A stretch of DNA of 64,000 nucleotides. It comes from Ignavibacteria bacterium. GTDB lineage: Bacteria > Bacteroidota > Ignavibacteria > Kapaibacteriales > Kapaibacteriaceae. Where the stretch lies: the NCBI GenBank assembly GCA_015709655.1, contig CP054181.1, forward strand, positions 1,043,262 to 1,107,261, read 5' to 3'. This document shows, in pieces, positions 17,647 to 27,307 of this stretch; position 1 is the first letter of the stretch, and every line of letters starts with the position of its first letter. The notes under the pieces were generated by a model. The model was not told the origin of the DNA. It did not search any database and saw nothing but the letters and a program-made list of their open reading frames with translations. Made by a program: the position numbers and the translations under genes.

Positions 17647-18702
17647 ATGCAATACCTTGCTATTCTTGCATGCTTCTTTCTGATCATCCCGAATTTGTTT
17701 TCGCAGTCCGAAGCAAAAGAACCTCGCCTCTCACATGTGCGTCAGCTAACGTTTGGCGGCGATAATGCTGAAGCATACTTCAGTTTCGACGGCAAGCGTC
17801 TGTCATTTCAAAGCAACAATCCTGCATGGGGTTTACAGTGCGACCAGATCTTTGCAATGGATATCAGCGCAGCAGCAGATGCTCCGTCGTACCGTCCCCC
17901 ACTAATCTCGACCGGGCTGGGACGCACCACCTGCGCGTATTTCATGCCCGACGACAAGCATATCCTGTATGCAAGTACGCACGAGGGTGGTACGGAGTGC
18001 CCGCCACCGCCGCCAGAGCGTACTGACCGGAAATACCTTTGGCAGATCTTCTCCACCTTTGATATTTATGTTGCAGACCTACAGGGCAAGATTGTAAAAA
18101 AACTTACCAATAGTCCCGGCTACGATGCCGAGGGTGTGGTTTCGCCCGACGGAACCAAAATTGTATTTACCAGTGATCGCTCGGGTGATCTTGAGCTGTG
18201 GCTGATGGATATCGACGGATCCAACCAGCGACAGGTTACCAACACTCCGGGCTACGATGGCGGAGCGTTTTTTACCCCCGACAGTAAGGGGCTTGTGTTT
18301 CGTGCGTCACGTCCCAAAACCGACAGCGCGCTGCAAGAGTATCGCGAGCTGCTCAAGCAGGGTCTGGTTGCTCCCACTGAAATGGAAATCTTCACGTGTA
18401 ATCTGGATGGCTCGAACATGAAACAGATTACCAACCTGGGGAAAGCAAACTGGGCTCCATATATGCATCCCAACGGAAAGAAAATCATCTTCAGTTCCAA
18501 CCATCACTCACAGCGGGGGTACGATTTTCAGCTATACACGATTAATACGGATGGGACCGGGCTTGAACAAATTACAAGCGAGAGCATCTTTAATGCGTTT
18601 GCAATGTTTTCTGCCGATGGTAAGAAGATTGTGTTTTCGAGCAATCGGAATAACAAGGGAACCCGCGATACAAATGTCTTTATTGCTGACTGGACTGATT
18701 AG
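17647..18702 (+). CDS. Secreted PD40/TolB-like beta-propeller protein
   Basis: 351 residues from the ATG at 17647. The signal peptide is MQYLAILACFFLIIPNLFSQ. The mature protein is built of WD40-like PD40 repeats, with VSPDGTKIVFTSDRSGDLEL, FTPDSKGLVF, MHPNGKKIIFSSN and FSADGKKIVFSSNRN visible as successive blades, each with the SPDGxxIxFxS pattern of TolB. It is probably periplasmic or on the surface; the binding partner is unknown. The stop overlaps the GTG-ATG start region of the M23 gene, so the two are translationally coupled. Confidence 0.85.
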   Translation: MQYLAILACFFLIIPNLFSQSEAKEPRLSHVRQLTFGGDNAEAYFSFDGKRLSFQSNNPAWGLQCDQIFAMDISAAADAPSYRPPLISTGLGRTTCAYFMPDDKHILYASTHEGGTECPPPPPERTDRKYLWQIFSTFDIYVADLQGKIVKKLTNSPGYDAEGVVSPDGTKIVFTSDRSGDLELWLMDIDGSNQRQVTNTPGYDGGAFFTPDSKGLVFRASRPKTDSALQEYRELLKQGLVAPTEMEIFTCNLDGSNMKQITNLGKANWAPYMHPNGKKIIFSSNHHSQRGYDFQLYTINTDGTGLEQITSESIFNAFAMFSADGKKIVFSSNRNNKGTRDTNVFIADWTD

Positions 18703-18704
18703 TG

Positions 18705-19859
18705 ATGAAATTCTTCGTTTTGGCTGCCTCAGGTATCATGCTTAGCATGCACTGCTGGTCGCTCGATGTTCGTTTTAGCATACCACTCCGGGGAGTGCCG
18801 GGTAAGGATTTTGTTTTTGTTAACCATGTTGACCATGACACAACCAAGGGGAAGTTCCACAGCTTTAACTGCGATGTGCATACCTATGACGGACACGACG
18901 GTACCGACCTCGTTATTCCGTCGTTCCACGCCATGGACAGCGGAGTGGTTGTAGTTGCTGCAGCCGATGGGAAGGTGATATTCTCTGTTGACAGTCTGTA
19001 CGACCGCAATAAAGTAAGTGTCAAGGAACGGGGCTTTGGCAACTATATCGCTATACGGCATGCCGACGGTTTTGTGACCTACTATGCCCATATCCGTGCC
19101 AATAGCTCATTGGTGTCGGCCGGTGAATACGTACAACGTAACCAGCCGATTGCACTGGTTGGAAGCAGCGGCAACAGTAATCTTCCTCACCTGCACTTTG
19201 AAGTGTGGCGCCGAATGGATCCGTTTACCGGACCGTGCGGTGATGATGTTTCGCTTTGGCAGCAGCAGCCCGATGCGTCGGTTAATCATTCTGTACTTGA
19301 TCATGGTATCACAACCTGGCCTCCTGTTCTTGACACGCTGGTGGAACGTCCGCCCAACACACGTGTTGTTGATACAACAGCCAGGACAATTACGGCATGG
19401 TCTGTTCATACCGGTATTAAAGAAGGTGACGAGTTTACAATTACGTGGTATTCTCCGCTCAAAACCGTGTGGTTTGACTATACCATACCATCGGAACTGA
19501 CAACAAACCTGTACTACTGGTGGTCGTATATTGACTACACACGGGCAACCATGCAGCCCGGCCAGTGGACGGTGGTGGTTTCGCTGAACGGTATCGAGGT
19601 TGTCCGCGATACATTCGAACTCCCTGCCATCGTTTCGGTTTCAGACGAGAAGGGCAACCACAAACCACATAGTATGTCCGATGATGCTGATGTGTATTTT
19701 GCCGATGGCAGGTATGCAGGAAGTGACATCGGGAGCCTACCCGACGGCACCTATGTGATCCGCTTGCGGAATCATGCGCATCGGCCACAGTCGTCCCTCA
19801 TCATCATTCGGAACGGGGTTGTTGTAGGAGTATCGGCTGCCGACGGCAGGAATCGTTAG
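18705..19859 (+). CDS. Secreted M23 family metallopeptidase
   Basis: 384 residues with a short signal peptide (ending near MHCWS). The M23/LytM domain lies at about 55-175. GHDGTDL supplies the His-x3-Asp zinc ligands, VTYYAHIRANS is the conserved central strand, and LPHLHFEVW supplies the HxH motif; all ligands are present. M23 enzymes cut peptidoglycan cross-bridges. The C-terminal 200 residues are beta-rich and end with a sorting-like stretch (SLPDGTYVIRLRN...VVG). The first possible codon is GTG at 18702; the adjacent ATG at 18705 is taken. It follows the propeller gene without a gap. Confidence 0.88.
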   Translation: MKFFVLAASGIMLSMHCWSLDVRFSIPLRGVPGKDFVFVNHVDHDTTKGKFHSFNCDVHTYDGHDGTDLVIPSFHAMDSGVVVVAAADGKVIFSVDSLYDRNKVSVKERGFGNYIAIRHADGFVTYYAHIRANSSLVSAGEYVQRNQPIALVGSSGNSNLPHLHFEVWRRMDPFTGPCGDDVSLWQQQPDASVNHSVLDHGITTWPPVLDTLVERPPNTRVVDTTARTITAWSVHTGIKEGDEFTITWYSPLKTVWFDYTIPSELTTNLYYWWSYIDYTRATMQPGQWTVVVSLNGIEVVRDTFELPAIVSVSDEKGNHKPHSMSDDADVYFADGRYAGSDIGSLPDGTYVIRLRNHAHRPQSSLIIIRNGVVVGVSAADGRNR

Positions 19860-19872
19860 GCTGCAGGAATAA

Positions 19873-21582
19873 TCATGCAGCGCCATTGGACTGCATTTGC
19901 AGCAGGGCACTCAGCGTGCGGATCTGCTCACTCAGCTCGGATGGTTTTTCAGGATTGTAGGTAAAGCGTACACTGTTGGACCGTTTGCGATACATCCACC
20001 CCGTGATAATCTTTAGTTCATCCAACTCCGCAAGAGTAAAGGCATCATCCGGCCGGGACTGCATGTAAATGGACCGAAGGTGGGCGTGTAACGTATCATG
20101 CGGACCGTGAACGGGTACAACCTCCTGCAAGCGCAGGCGTCCACCATACAGAGCAAACACCTCCATCAGCGGGTCAGCCGGACCTCGTGCAACCACGACA
20201 ACACTATCCAGAGCATTTACACTCCGTGGCTTGCCATCGTCACCGACGTTCAGTTTTTCAAGCTCCTGAATACTGTCACGATAAAATGCGGCCGTTTCAA
20301 AATCAAGGTCGTGCGATGCAGCGTACATCTTCTCGTGCAGTACCTCGAGCAGCCCCGATCTGCCCGCACATATACTCAGCCGTGCAGCTTCTACCCTTTC
20401 CATATACGAGCTGCGGGACTCCAGCTCTGCGCAGGGTGCCGGACAACGGCCGATGTGATAATCGAAGCAGGGTCGGAAGTCGGCATTAGGTACAAGCGGG
20501 CCATCACAGCTTCGCAGCCGGTACATGCGCTTGAGTACGTTCAGAATACGGTCTGCCACGAGTCTGCTCTTAAACGGACCATAGTATTCGCATCCTGCTC
20601 CGTCAATTGCAGATGCAATATCAATGCGCGGGAAGTCCTCGTTGCTGATAGCGATAAAGTACGGTGCCGCATAGTCACGTCCTGCAACGTTGTATGCAGG
20701 ACGCAGCTCCTTAATCTCTCGGTTTTCAAGCAACAGTGCACCCAGCTCCGACCCGGTCTCGGTCCACGTAAGATGATGAATGTACCGTATCATCTTACTC
20801 ACGCTGTGTCCGTGCAACGGAGTATTGTAAAAGTAGGTTGCCACACGCTTTTGTAAACTTTTAGCCTTTCCTACATATAGCAATCGATTCCGTTTACTGA
20901 AAAAGCGATACACACCAGGTTCGTCCGGCAGGTTAACCAGATATTCATGAAGCTTAAGTTTCGTTAAGGATGCTGTTTTACCGGGTACCCGCTGAGCGTA
21001 CTGCAACGAGAGGAGGTCTGCCAGTGTTTGTGCGCCATGTTCTTCGCGGGCCTGCCTGATCATAGCAAGAAGAACCTGAGCCGTTGCCATTGCATCACCC
21101 AGCGCCCTGTGTCTGTTTTTAATTGTTACAGAATACCGTGCTGTAACCGCATCCAGGTTGTGGCGTCCCTGGGTCCCGTTCAGTCTGCGTGATAGTTTAC
21201 ACGTACACAACCGCTGTACATCGGGCAGATGCATACTGTTTCGTGCAAAACTTTTCCTGATCAGCCCCCAGTCAAACTCAACGTTGTGGGCAACAAACAC
21301 AGCCGACGGATTCCACAGTTCATCTTCGAGCGCAGGTAGTGCTTCGTACTCCTCCGGTGCATCAGCAACCATCTGTGTTGTAATGCCGGTGAGCTTTTCG
21401 ATAAATGGTGACAGAACCTGGTGTGGATTTACCAGTGACGAGAACGAGGCTGTGCAGCGTCCGCCGGTTACAACCACCATTGCAACCTCCGTCAGCCGGT
21501 GTTCGCCGCTCATGCCACCTGTTGACTCTACATCAACAACCACAAAGCGGACTTCATCCAGGGGTAACTCGAGTTCGGACAT
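19873..21582 (-). CDS. Fusion of DEDDh (DnaQ-like) exonuclease and UvrC/Cho-type GIY-YIG endonuclease
   Basis: 569 residues. Residues about 10-180 are a DnaQ/epsilon-type 3'-5' exonuclease with Exo I VVVDVESTGG, Exo II HNVEFDWGL and Exo III HRALGDAMAT. About residues 210-300 form a GIY-YIG nuclease (GVYRFF ... LLYVGKAKSLQKRVATYF, with a downstream Glu in LLLENREIKELRP). The rest follows UvrC, with a Cys cluster RPCFDYHIGRCPAPC and a UVR-like segment. This two-nuclease arrangement is known in actinobacteria and others and is thought to act in DNA repair. No UvrC helix-hairpin-helix end is present. The ATG at 21582 is used instead of a TTG at 21591. It is transcribed alone. Confidence 0.9.
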   Translation of the reverse strand: MSELELPLDEVRFVVVDVESTGGMSGEHRLTEVAMVVVTGGRCTASFSSLVNPHQVLSPFIEKLTGITTQMVADAPEEYEALPALEDELWNPSAVFVAHNVEFDWGLIRKSFARNSMHLPDVQRLCTCKLSRRLNGTQGRHNLDAVTARYSVTIKNRHRALGDAMATAQVLLAMIRQAREEHGAQTLADLLSLQYAQRVPGKTASLTKLKLHEYLVNLPDEPGVYRFFSKRNRLLYVGKAKSLQKRVATYFYNTPLHGHSVSKMIRYIHHLTWTETGSELGALLLENREIKELRPAYNVAGRDYAAPYFIAISNEDFPRIDIASAIDGAGCEYYGPFKSRLVADRILNVLKRMYRLRSCDGPLVPNADFRPCFDYHIGRCPAPCAELESRSSYMERVEAARLSICAGRSGLLEVLHEKMYAASHDLDFETAAFYRDSIQELEKLNVGDDGKPRSVNALDSVVVVARGPADPLMEVFALYGGRLRLQEVVPVHGPHDTLHAHLRSIYMQSRPDDAFTLAELDELKIITGWMYRKRSNSVRFTYNPEKPSELSEQIRTLSALLQMQSNGAA

Positions 21583-21722
21583 CGAATTCAAACTTACTTG
21601 TTTACTACGTCACCACGAACAGGAACACGAAGAACACCGATTCTGTAAACTCTGCAGCCGGCCCGACCCACATGCTGCGCAGGGTTAATTCGAAACCCAA
21701 GCCCCTTTCACCCACTTCTGAC

Positions 21723-21730
21723 TAACTTTG
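21723..21730 (+). promoter_or_regulatory. -7 promoter element (TAACTTTG)
   Basis: TAACTTTG matches TAnnTTTG and is 36 bases before the ATG of the MDR oxidoreductase gene at 21767. No -33 TTTG is visible at 19-20 bases upstream. Confidence 0.4.
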
Positions 21731-21766
21731 TCACTGATTGGTCTGTATTAACCATTGGTAAAAAGT

Positions 21767-22696
21767 ATGCGCGCCGCAGTACTTCGCGAAGACTCATTTA
21801 CAATTGAAGATATTCCGTCACCCGTTTGTGATGGTGGTGCAACCCGCCTGAAGGTACTGGGCTGCGGACTCAACCACCGCGACCTGTTTATTAAGATGGG
21901 GCAGTACGCCAAAATCACGTATCCCGCCGTGCTGGGAAGCGATGTGTGCGGCATTACCGATGACGGTGAGCGGGTGATGGTAGATCCCTCGTTACACTGG
22001 GGACCAGATCCGCGGGCGCAGGGACGGGACTACCAGATTCTGGGTATGCCCACACAGGGTGGTATGGCAGAAGAAGTTTGTGTTCCCACTGAAAACCTGT
22101 ATCCAGTCCCTGAACATTTAAGCGACGAAGAAGCATCGTGCTATTCAATCAGCGGTGTTACTGCTTACCGGGCACTCTTTGTGCGCGGCGATCTACAGCA
22201 GGGACAAACCGTACTGATTACCGGCATCGGTGGTGGTGTTGCCACTCATGCGCTGGTGTTTGCCGCAGCCGCTGGTGCGCGAATCCTTGTCAGCAGTCGG
22301 TCAGAAGCCAAACTCAAACGCGCTGCTGAATACGGAGCTGATCCTGTTGACCTGAAGCGCGACAAGTCAAGCATCGACCTTATCGTGGACGGCATCGGAG
22401 GTAGTACACTTAATGATTATCTGGATCTGGTGGTACCCGGCGGACGTATTGTGGTATATGGGGCTACGGTAGGCGCTGCACCGAACATAAACTTGCATAG
22501 AATTTTCTGGAAGCAGATTAACCTGCTCGGCACAACAATGGGTACACCGCGGAACTTCTCATCAATGGTGGAGTTCATTACCCGTCACCAGATCCGTCCA
22601 ATCGTGGACTCAGTGTATTCTCTCGACAACTTTGCCGACGCTTTTACACGGATGCAGAATGCCGACCAGTTTGGCAAGATTGTCATCCGACCGTAA
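21767..22696 (+). CDS. MDR-superfamily NAD(P)H:quinone oxidoreductase-like protein
   Basis: 309 residues: a GroES-like N-terminal half and a Rossmann C-terminal half. LGCGLNHRDLFIKMGQY and YPAVLGSDVCG are the substrate-domain motifs, and TVLITGIGGGVATHALVFAAAAGARILVSSRS is split over the nucleotide fold. The structural four-Cys zinc site of alcohol dehydrogenases is absent and the catalytic Cys/His are not both evident, so the quinone-oxidoreductase or enoyl-reductase branch is likely. The substrate cannot be told. It is followed by the rRNA methyltransferase gene after 28 bases. Confidence 0.85.
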   Translation: MRAAVLREDSFTIEDIPSPVCDGGATRLKVLGCGLNHRDLFIKMGQYAKITYPAVLGSDVCGITDDGERVMVDPSLHWGPDPRAQGRDYQILGMPTQGGMAEEVCVPTENLYPVPEHLSDEEASCYSISGVTAYRALFVRGDLQQGQTVLITGIGGGVATHALVFAAAAGARILVSSRSEAKLKRAAEYGADPVDLKRDKSSIDLIVDGIGGSTLNDYLDLVVPGGRIVVYGATVGAAPNINLHRIFWKQINLLGTTMGTPRNFSSMVEFITRHQIRPIVDSVYSLDNFADAFTRMQNADQFGKIVIRP

Positions 22697-22724
22697 CGAT
22701 CTCAACCTAACCATGTGGTAAACT

Positions 22725-23852
22725 GTGCAGCTTCAGTCACTTCTTGGTCACTGCACCGAACTTATCCGGGTCATTCGGAAAAGTCCGCAACCTGCCGATG
22801 CCATTGCCAGGGAGTACCTGCGCAGTCGGAAGTACATTGGAGCTGCCGATCGCAGGTTTATCACCTCCACAACATTCCGTGCACTACGCATTTTATTGCT
22901 CGCCGAGGCGTATGCAGCCGAGCACGGCACTGACATTGCCACTGCAGTACACCAGTTAGACTCCGACTCTGACTGGGTGCGCCGTCAGCCCGATGAACTG
23001 CAGATCTGTACCCAGCCATGGCTGCTGCAGTCAACACTGCAACGATGGCCCGACGCAGCGGGTGTCTGGCGGGCAATGATGCAGCCTGCCCCCGTCGGTA
23101 TCCGCGCTAACCTCAGGCGTACAACACGCGAGGCAGTACTCAAAGAGTTTATCAATGAAGGCATCGAGGTGCAGGCGGGGCTACACGCACCTGCCGCTAT
23201 TATCATCAGCCAGCGTATCAACCTTTTGCAGCACCCGCTATATCTAAACGGATTTATCGAAATTCAGGATGAAGGAAGTCAGTGCATCAGCCTTGCGGCT
23301 GGCATCAGTCCCGGCATGCGTGTATTGGACGCCTGTGCAGGTGCCGGTGGGAAAAGCCTGCACCTTGCCGACATCATGAACAATCAGGGGGCTATCGTTT
23401 CGCGCGATATCGAATGGCAGCGTTTAAAGGAAATACCCATACGAGCCCGGCGTGCAGGAATCACCATCATCACCACCGAGCAGATCGCGCCCTCGCGAGG
23501 CAGAATTGACACGCCTGCCAAAGCCCCCTTCGACGTCGTTCTGATTGACGCACCCTGTTCAGGCTTAGGAACAGCCCGACGTAACCCCATGGTAAAGTGG
23601 CGGCTAACACCTGAGCAGACCCGGAAATACGCACGCAAGCAGTTGCAGTTGCTCACACAGTACGCAGCCGAAGCTCGGTTAGGCGGTACCGTTGTGTACG
23701 CCACCTGCAGCATCCTCCCTGAAGAAAACGAGCACGTCGTTGATCGGTTTTTAGGTGAGAACCCCAACTATACCCTGGAGTACCAACAGCAGTACGACCC
23801 GTACCATCACGGTACCGACGGGCTGTACCTTGCGCGGCTGCACCGCGAGTAA
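22725..23852 (+). CDS. 16S rRNA m5C methyltransferase (RsmB/NOL1-NOP2-Sun family)
   Basis: 375 residues from a GTG codon at 22725. Residues about 1-120 resemble the NusB-like RNA-binding domain of RsmB. The catalytic domain has VLDACAGAGGKSLHLAD (SAM motif I), a DIEWQRL acidic loop, VLIDAPCSGLGTARRNP (motif IV with the release Cys) and VVYATCSILPEENE (motif VI with the nucleophilic Cys). Both Cys of the family are present, so an active m5C enzyme is expected. The exact target (967 in E. coli RsmB) is assumed from the family. tRNA-Arg follows 72 bases downstream with its own promoter. Confidence 0.88.
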   Translation: MQLQSLLGHCTELIRVIRKSPQPADAIAREYLRSRKYIGAADRRFITSTTFRALRILLLAEAYAAEHGTDIATAVHQLDSDSDWVRRQPDELQICTQPWLLQSTLQRWPDAAGVWRAMMQPAPVGIRANLRRTTREAVLKEFINEGIEVQAGLHAPAAIIISQRINLLQHPLYLNGFIEIQDEGSQCISLAAGISPGMRVLDACAGAGGKSLHLADIMNNQGAIVSRDIEWQRLKEIPIRARRAGITIITTEQIAPSRGRIDTPAKAPFDVVLIDAPCSGLGTARRNPMVKWRLTPEQTRKYARKQLQLLTQYAAEARLGGTVVYATCSILPEENEHVVDRFLGENPNYTLEYQQQYDPYHHGTDGLYLARLHRE

Positions 23853-23908
23853 CCCCCGATATGCAGGTGTTACCCCCCAACCGAATCAATCAAAAGCATC
23901 AACTACCG

Positions 23909-23916
23909 TATCTTTG
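23909..23916 (+). promoter_or_regulatory. -7 promoter element (TATCTTTG) for tRNA-Arg
   Basis: TATCTTTG lies 7 bases before the first base of the tRNA, the spacing expected for a transcript starting at or next to the mature 5' end. This supports the reading of TAnnTTTG as the local -7 element. Confidence 0.6.
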
Positions 23917-23923
23917 AAATTCT

Positions 23924-23997
23924 GGTCCCGTAGTTCAGCTGGATAGAACGCCAGCCTCCGAAGCTGGAAGTCAGCAGTTCGAATCTGCTCGGGACTA
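23924..23997 (+). tRNA. tRNA-Arg (anticodon CCG)
   Basis: The cloverleaf folds by eye. The acceptor GGTCCCG pairs with CGGGACT (one G-T at the end), the D stem is GTTC/GAAC, the anticodon stem CCAGC/GCTGG closes loop CTCCGAA with anticodon CCG (codon CGG), and the T arm carries GTTCGAATC. CCA is not encoded. An accessory island begins directly downstream. I found no second copy of the tRNA 3' end in the window. Confidence 0.95.
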
Positions 23998-24018
23998 CTG
24001 GTTTTTGTGAAGAATAAC

Positions 24019-24047
24019 GGTGTGTAGAGGTTTGCACCCTACACACC
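24019..24047 (+). terminator. Hairpin downstream of tRNA-Arg
   Basis: GGTGTGTAG pairs with CTACACACC (9 bp) around an 11-base loop, 22 bases after the tRNA. There is no long T tract, so termination efficiency is uncertain. Confidence 0.45.
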
Positions 24048-24066
24048 AATAGGTCACTGTTCGATG

Positions 24067-24102
24067 ATCAACGAAAATCATCAGGAAGTTGTATTCTTCG
24101 GT
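24067..24102. repeat. 36-bp direct repeat, left copy (fragment of the membrane-protein gene at 33307-33807)
   Basis: This 36-base stretch is identical to 33391-33426 except for one base (A versus G at the tenth position). Read on the minus strand it encodes TEEYNFLMIFVD, the same peptide found inside the membrane protein at 33307-33807. The similarity stops abruptly on both sides. Together the copies bracket about 9.3 kb that holds mrr and the type I restriction system. Confidence 0.85.
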
Positions 24103-24230
24103 TAGGCAGTGAGGTAACGATAGTCCTCCGTTGCAAGATAGATTTGATGCCGCATGATCTCATCAGTCGTGGGTGTGGCCGCCAGGATGGTGTACCCTGG
24201 ATGTTTACAAAGTGTATCGCTCCGCGGCAT
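24102..24230 (-). CDS. Possible 42-residue ORF or C-terminal gene remnant
   Basis: A short minus-strand frame, MPRSDTLCKH ... YLATEDYRYLTA, whose composition looks protein-like. It ends at the boundary of the left 36-bp repeat. No family is recognised. It may be the tail of a gene cut during island insertion. No ribosome binding site is seen. Confidence 0.25.
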   Translation of the reverse strand: MPRSDTLCKHPGYTILAATPTTDEIMRHQIYLATEDYRYLTA

Positions 24231-24703
24231 GCTGCACGGAAGGTCACGTACGGGCTAACCCGTTGCCTCCATACACGTTGCGAATATAACTTTTTGTATT
24301 TCCCTCTGCTTACTCAAAGTATCCAACTGATCTCCTGCATACTCTCAGTGAAAACACTCAGATATTCGTAGCTTCGGCTCGCCTGCTTCACCGACTCCAG
24401 CCGCGAGATCACCAATGGCATCAGCCGTCGAGTACCTCGGATTTAGGTGGTCAGACGAAGGCTGAACACAATCATCAGCATGCGCACAATCCCCGGTTCA
24501 GTTGCCACCGCATAACACAGCCTTGACCGGTATGTAATTTTGCACCGCAGACACAAGGCTTTCTGGTGCCTGCAGGCCAACCCGGATTTCATTACGGCAG
24601 GCGGCTTTGTGACCGTTGCGAAGCAATGCCGCAAAGCTGTTGTTGTGCGGCAGCTTATTGAAACCCGTAACTAAACAGAAAGTGATACTGACAGACAAAA
24701 AAT
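24231..24703. other. Non-coding or decayed stretch at the left side of the island
   Basis: No convincing gene. Minus-strand frames around 24290-24660 contain short protein-like runs (for example SRLESVKQASRSYEYLSVF) broken by stops and frame changes. The look is of an eroded coding sequence, but no family can be named. Composition changes to AT-rich at about 24690, where mrr begins. Confidence 0.4.
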
Positions 24704-25624
24704 ATGATACCAGATTACCGAACTTTAATGCTTCCTTTACTAAGACTGGTTTCGGACGGACAAGAACATAAGTTCCGAGATTTAATTGAAAGATTAGCAG
24801 TTGAGTTTGATGTGACAGACGAAGAAAGAAAAGAGCTTCTGGCAAGTGGGAGCCAAGCCATCTTTGACAACAGAGTTGGGTGGGCAAAAACATATTTAAA
24901 AAAGGCTGGACTGCTTGACAATCCCAAAAGAGCCGTAATTACAATTACTGAAACAGGAAGACAAGTATTAGCAGAAAATCCTGACCGAATTGATGCCAAA
25001 TATTTGCGACAGTTCCCTTCGTTTTTGGAGTTTCAAAATGCTTCAAGAAACAACATTGAAACAGATGAAGACGATGCGGTAATTATTGAAACTAACGAGC
25101 AAACACCTGAAGAGAATTTAGACAAAGCATTTCAGAAAATTAGAAAATTATTAGCTTCTGAATTATTAAATAGGGTTATTGACCTCTCGCCCGCGTTTTT
25201 TGAAAGACTCGTAGTTGAACTTTTAGTAAAAATGGGTTACGGAGGTTCAATTAAAGATGCTGGGAAAGCAATGGGGAAAAGTGGAGATGAAGGTATTGAC
25301 GGAACAATCAAGGAAGACAAACTTGGACTTGACATTATTTACATTCAAGCCAAACGCTGGAAACCTGGTAATGTTGTCGGACGCCCTGAACTACAAAAAT
25401 TTGTTGGAGCTCTTGCCGGACAAGGTGCAAAAAAAGGGATTTTTATTACGACATCAAATTTTACAAAAGAGGCAATAGAATACACACCAAGAAACGAAAC
25501 AAAGATAGTATTAATCGATGGTGAACAGTTAGCTCAGCTAATGATTGACTATAATCTTGGTTGTACAACCCACCAAATCTACGAGCTTAAGAAAATTGAT
25601 AGTGACTACTTTGGAGAGGAATAA
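24704..25624 (+). CDS. mrr: Mrr-type (type IV) restriction endonuclease
   Basis: 306 residues. The N-terminal about 90 residues form an Mrr winged-helix DNA-binding domain (IPDYRTLMLPLLRLVSDGQE ... GWAKTYLKKAGLL ... ITETGRQVL). The C-terminal half is a PD-(D/E)xK nuclease of the Mrr_cat kind: FERLVVELLVKMGYGG, GDEGIDG (catalytic Asp), YIQAKRW (the Q-x-K form typical of Mrr) and GIFITTSNFTKEAIEY. Mrr enzymes cut DNA carrying modified bases. The gene is clearly more AT-rich than both the core genes and the GC-rich hsd genes that follow, so it was acquired separately from them. Spacing to hsdM is 126 bases. Confidence 0.92.
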   Translation: MIPDYRTLMLPLLRLVSDGQEHKFRDLIERLAVEFDVTDEERKELLASGSQAIFDNRVGWAKTYLKKAGLLDNPKRAVITITETGRQVLAENPDRIDAKYLRQFPSFLEFQNASRNNIETDEDDAVIIETNEQTPEENLDKAFQKIRKLLASELLNRVIDLSPAFFERLVVELLVKMGYGGSIKDAGKAMGKSGDEGIDGTIKEDKLGLDIIYIQAKRWKPGNVVGRPELQKFVGALAGQGAKKGIFITTSNFTKEAIEYTPRNETKIVLIDGEQLAQLMIDYNLGCTTHQIYELKKIDSDYFGEE

Positions 25625-25750
25625 ACCAACATCAAAGAAAACCGTCTGCCGTAGGACGAGAGCCCTAAGGGATTTTTGTCGAACTGCAAGGTTTGCTGAT
25701 GGCTCCTTCTGGGAGGGGGCTCCAATGACATTCATTTTTAGAATTAAACC

Positions 25751-27307
25751 ATGACAAGCAACGAACAACGCGCAGAACTGCAACGCCGTATTTGGCAAAT
25801 CGCCAATGACGTCCGTGGTGCCGTGGATGGCTGGGATTTCAAGCAATACGTGCTGGGCACATTGTTCTATCGCTTCATCAGCGAGAACTTTGCGGCCTAC
25901 ATCGAAGGCGGTGACGACACCATCCGTTATGCCGAGCTGCCCGACAGCGTCATCACCCCGGACATCAAAGACGACGCCATCAAGACCAAGGGTTATTTCA
26001 TCTACCCCAGCCAGCTGTTTGCCACCATCGCGGCCAGTGCCAATACCAACGAAAGCCTGAATACCGATCTGGCTGCCATCTTTGCCGCCATTGAAAGCTC
26101 GGCCAACGGCTACCCGTCCGAGCACGACATCAAGGGCTTGTTTGCCGATTTCGACACTACAAGCAACCGCCTCGGCAATACTGTCAAAGACAAAAACACC
26201 CGTCTGGCTGCTGTGCTCAAAGGTGTGGCAGAACTGGATTTTGGCGGCTTCGATGCCAGCCACATCGACCTGTTTGGCGATGCCTACGAATTCCTGATCT
26301 CCAACTACGCAGCGAACGCGGGCAAGTCGGGCGGCGAGTTCTTCACGCCGCAGCATGTGTCCAAGCTGATTGCCCAGCTGGCCATGCACAAGCAAACCAG
26401 CGTCAACAAAATTTACGACCCGGCCTGCGGCTCCGGCTCGCTGCTGCTGCAGGCCAAAAAGCATTTTGACGCGTACATCATCGAAGACGGCTTCTTCGGG
26501 CAAGAAATCAACCACACCACCTACAACCTGGCGCGGATGAACATGTTCTTGCACAACATCAACTACGACAAGTTCAATGTCCAGCTTGGCAACACCCTGA
26601 TAGAACCGCATTTTGGCGACGACAAGCCCTTCGATGCCATCGTCTCCAACCCGCCGTATTCGGTGAAGTGGATCGGCAGCGACGACCCGACACTGATCAA
26701 CGACGAACGCTTTGCCCCGGCCGGTGTGCTTGCGCCCAAGTCCAAGGCCGACTTTGCCTTTGTGCTGCACGCGCTCAGCTACCTGTCCAGCAAGGGCCGC
26801 GCCGCCATCGTCTGCTTCCCCGGCATCTTCTACCGCGGCGGGGCGGAAGCCAAAATCCGCCAGTACCTGGTGGACAACAACTATGTGGAAACGGTGATTT
26901 CGCTCGCGCCCAACCTGTTTTACGGCACCACCATCGCCGTGAACATTCTGGTGCTGGCGAAAAACAAAAAAGACACCACCACCCAGTTCATCGACGCCAG
27001 CGGGCTGTTCAAGAAGGAAACCAACAACAACACGCTGCTGGATAGCCATATCGAGCAGATCATGGCCGTGTTCGACAGCAAGGCCAACGTCGACCACTTC
27101 GCCAAGTCCGTGCCGATGGAGCAGGTGGCGGCGAACGAGTACAACCTGTCGGTCAGCAGCTACGTGGAAGCCAAGGACAACCGCGAAGTGGTGGACATCG
27201 CCCAGCTCAATGCCGAGCTGAAGACTACCGTGGCCAGGATCGACCAGCTGCGCAAGGAGATTGATGCCATCGTTGCCGAGATTGAAGGCGAGGAGTTGGA
27301 GGCATGA
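25751..27307 (+). CDS. hsdM: Type I restriction-modification system methyltransferase subunit
   Basis: 518 residues, matching EcoR124I-type HsdM. It transfers methyl from S-adenosylmethionine to N6 of adenine within the M2S complex. An N-terminal helical domain ([23 protein letters not shown] is the start of the HsdM_N fold) is followed by SAM motif [14 protein letters not shown] near residue 222 and the adenine-MTase motif IV NPPYS near residue 302. The C-terminal helix probably contacts HsdS. GC content and codon choice differ strongly from mrr and the core genes and resemble a beta- or gammaproteobacterium. The stop overlaps the hsdS start (ATGA). Confidence 0.95.
   Translation: MTSNEQRAELQRRIWQIANDVRGAVDGWDFKQYVLGTLFYRFISENFAAYIEGGDDTIRYAELPDSVITPDIKDDAIKTKGYFIYPSQLFATIAASANTNESLNTDLAAIFAAIESSANGYPSEHDIKGLFADFDTTSNRLGNTVKDKNTRLAAVLKGVAELDFGGFDASHIDLFGDAYEFLISNYAANAGKSGGEFFTPQHVSKLIAQLAMHKQTSVNKIYDPACGSGSLLLQAKKHFDAYIIEDGFFGQEINHTTYNLARMNMFLHNINYDKFNVQLGNTLIEPHFGDDKPFDAIVSNPPYSVKWIGSDDPTLINDERFAPAGVLAPKSKADFAFVLHALSYLSSKGRAAIVCFPGIFYRGGAEAKIRQYLVDNNYVETVISLAPNLFYGTTIAVNILVLAKNKKDTTTQFIDASGLFKKETNNNTLLDSHIEQIMAVFDSKANVDHFAKSVPMEQVAANEYNLSVSSYVEAKDNREVVDIAQLNAELKTTVARIDQLRKEIDAIVAEIEGEELEA

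Noticed and set aside
23924-23997. tRNA-Arg 3' end as island attachment site
   Set aside because: No duplicate of the tRNA 3' end was found downstream; the 36-bp gene-fragment repeat is a better boundary candidate.
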